40,438 nucleotides of DNA from an uncultured Faecalicatena sp. Lineage in GTDB: Bacteria > Bacillota > Clostridia > Lachnospirales > Lachnospiraceae. The DNA is taken from contig CABTYO010000020.1 of assembly GCA_902489075.1 (NCBI GenBank), positions 1-40,438 of the forward strand. The letters are read 5' to 3'. Within the stretch, counting starts at the first letter, position 1, and each line of letters starts with the position of its first letter. The translations under genes were made by a program, and so were the position numbers. Under the pieces are notes generated by a model. The model saw only the letters and a program-made list of their open reading frames with translations, had not been told where the DNA came from and searched no databases. Of the stretch, positions 39,619 to 40,438 are shown piece after piece.

Positions 39619-40438
39619 ATGGAAATCAGACGGGCAAAGACCGCCGGTTTCTGCTTTGGCGTGAAGCGCGCCGTGGAGACCGTATACGATCAGCTGGATA
39701 AAAAGAATGGGACAGATACCGGAATCTATACCTATGGACCGATCATCCACAACGAGGAAGTTGTGAAGGATATGGAAAAAAGAGGAGTCCGTGTACTGCG
39801 CACAGAAGAAGAGCTAAAGGAACTGAAAGAGGGAACAGTCATCATCCGCTCCCATGGAGTGCCGGAACGAATTTACAAAGAGATGGAAGCAAATGGTCTG
39901 GAAATTATTGACGCGACCTGTCCCTTTGTCAAAAAGATCCATAATATAGTAAAGAAGGAAAGCATCAATGGGAGGCACATTGTGATCATCGGTAACCCGG
40001 ACCACCCGGAAGTAGAGGGGATCAGAGGCTGGGCAGGTGAGAATGTGACGGTGGTACAGACCCCGGAAGATGCAGAAAAGTTTAGTATAAATCCGGAAAA
40101 AAAGGTATGTATTGTCTCCCAGACGACATTTAATTACAATAAATTTAAAGATTTAGTTGAAATTCTTTCTAAAAAGAGTTATGATGTAAGTGTTTTAAAT
40201 ACAATCTGCAATGCAACAAAAGAGCGTCAGGCTGAGGCGGGGAGGATTGCAGAAGAGGTGGATGCTATGATCGTGATTGGTGACAAACATAGTTCCAACA
40301 CCCAGAAGTTATTTGAAATTTGCCAGAAAGCATGTAAAGATACGTACTATATACAGACACTTGACGATTTGGATTTGAATCAATTAGGGTCAGTGGAAAC
40401 AGTAGGTATTACAGCAGGGGCATCCACGCCCAACAATA
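39619..40438 (+). CDS. ispH: 4-hydroxy-3-methylbut-2-enyl diphosphate reductase, partial
   Basis: The first 273 codons of IspH (LytB), cut by the window end. It reduces HMBPP to IPP and DMAPP in the non-mevalonate isoprenoid pathway with a [4Fe-4S] cluster. Cluster ligands are C12 (AGFCFGVKRAV), C101 (DATCPFV) and C197 (TICNAT). Substrate-binding H43 (PIIHNEE), H79 (RSHGVPE) and H129 (GNPDHPEV), plus SSNT and AGASTP, are present. AAAGGA is 8 bases before the ATG. In many Clostridia IspH is fused to ribosomal protein S1; the window ends before this can be seen. Confidence 0.95.
   Translation, partial: MEIRRAKTAGFCFGVKRAVETVYDQLDKKNGTDTGIYTYGPIIHNEEVVKDMEKRGVRVLRTEEELKELKEGTVIIRSHGVPERIYKEMEANGLEIIDATCPFVKKIHNIVKKESINGRHIVIIGNPDHPEVEGIRGWAGENVTVVQTPEDAEKFSINPEKKVCIVSQTTFNYNKFKDLVEILSKKSYDVSVLNTICNATKERQAEAGRIAEEVDAMIVIGDKHSSNTQKLFEICQKACKDTYYIQTLDDLDLNQLGSVETVGITAGASTPNN

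Overview
This window looks like a chromosomal segment of a gut Clostridia, most likely Lachnospiraceae. The inference rests on a low-to-mid GC impression, Firmicutes-type Shine-Dalgarno sites, the scpA-scpB-dac neighbourhood, the murT-gatD pair, an L-serine dehydratase of the two-subunit iron-sulfur type, an NADP-type glutamate dehydrogenase, an [FeFe]-hydrogenase/rubrerythrin protein and a BaiN-like flavoprotein followed by cmk and ispH. The species cannot be fixed from the sequence alone. There are no phage genes, transposases, CRISPR arrays, rRNAs or tRNAs that I can support; it reads as a housekeeping and core-metabolism region, with about 30 genes, mostly on the + strand.

Layout. 1-4600: the tail of rpsU, a CmpB-type membrane protein, gdhA and sdaAB-sdaAA (amino-acid nitrogen and serine catabolism). 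4620-9310: a manganese (yybP-ykoY) riboswitch with a terminator platform controls a P-type cation ATPase, followed by ftsH. 9400-11520 (minus): murT-gatD, which amidate lipid II. 11768-14200: a second, CtpE-like P-type ATPase. 14330-15470 (minus): a J-domain protein and a 59-residue protein. 15590-17830: a FliB-family protein and a zinc alcohol dehydrogenase. 17900-23830: two penicillin-binding-protein-5-type D,D-carboxypeptidases flanking deoC, a membrane-anchored metallophosphoesterase and scpA-scpB. 23945-28274: two unusual fusion genes, a 2-isopropylmalate synthase carrying a C-terminal AraC-type DNA-binding domain, and an [FeFe] hydrogenase joined to rubredoxin-rubrerythrin-rubredoxin. 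28486-33722: a five-gene biotin-dependent sodium-pump decarboxylase/transcarboxylase operon. 33952-35739: aminopeptidase P. 36703-40438: an RpiR-type regulator, a BaiN-like oxidoreductase, cmk and the start of ispH.

The most unexpected signal is not a gene. Four intergenic places (2762-2910, 15120-15284, 35751-36033 and 36275-36564) hold large nested inverted repeats of the same architecture: a long outer stem (about 24 to 55 bp, nearly perfect) capped by a head with two or three hairpin arms. Their sequences are unrelated to each other, their mismatches are mostly wobbles or isolated, and three of them start within 5 to 95 bases of the stop codon of the preceding gene. Two of them are in tandem in the only long gene-free stretch (35740-36702). 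I regard these as a candidate undescribed class of structured intergenic elements.

Other points of interest are the LeuA-AraC fusion (a possible leucine-responsive enzyme-regulator), the hydrogenase-rubrerythrin fusion that still contains a good internal ribosome binding site and start for the rubrerythrin part, twin promoters with an identical TTGTACAAT-N11-CCGTATAAT layout in front of deoC and scpA, and a terminator-like hairpin that buries the ribosome binding site of a carboxypeptidase gene. All structures and motifs were found by reading; nothing was folded or searched computationally.
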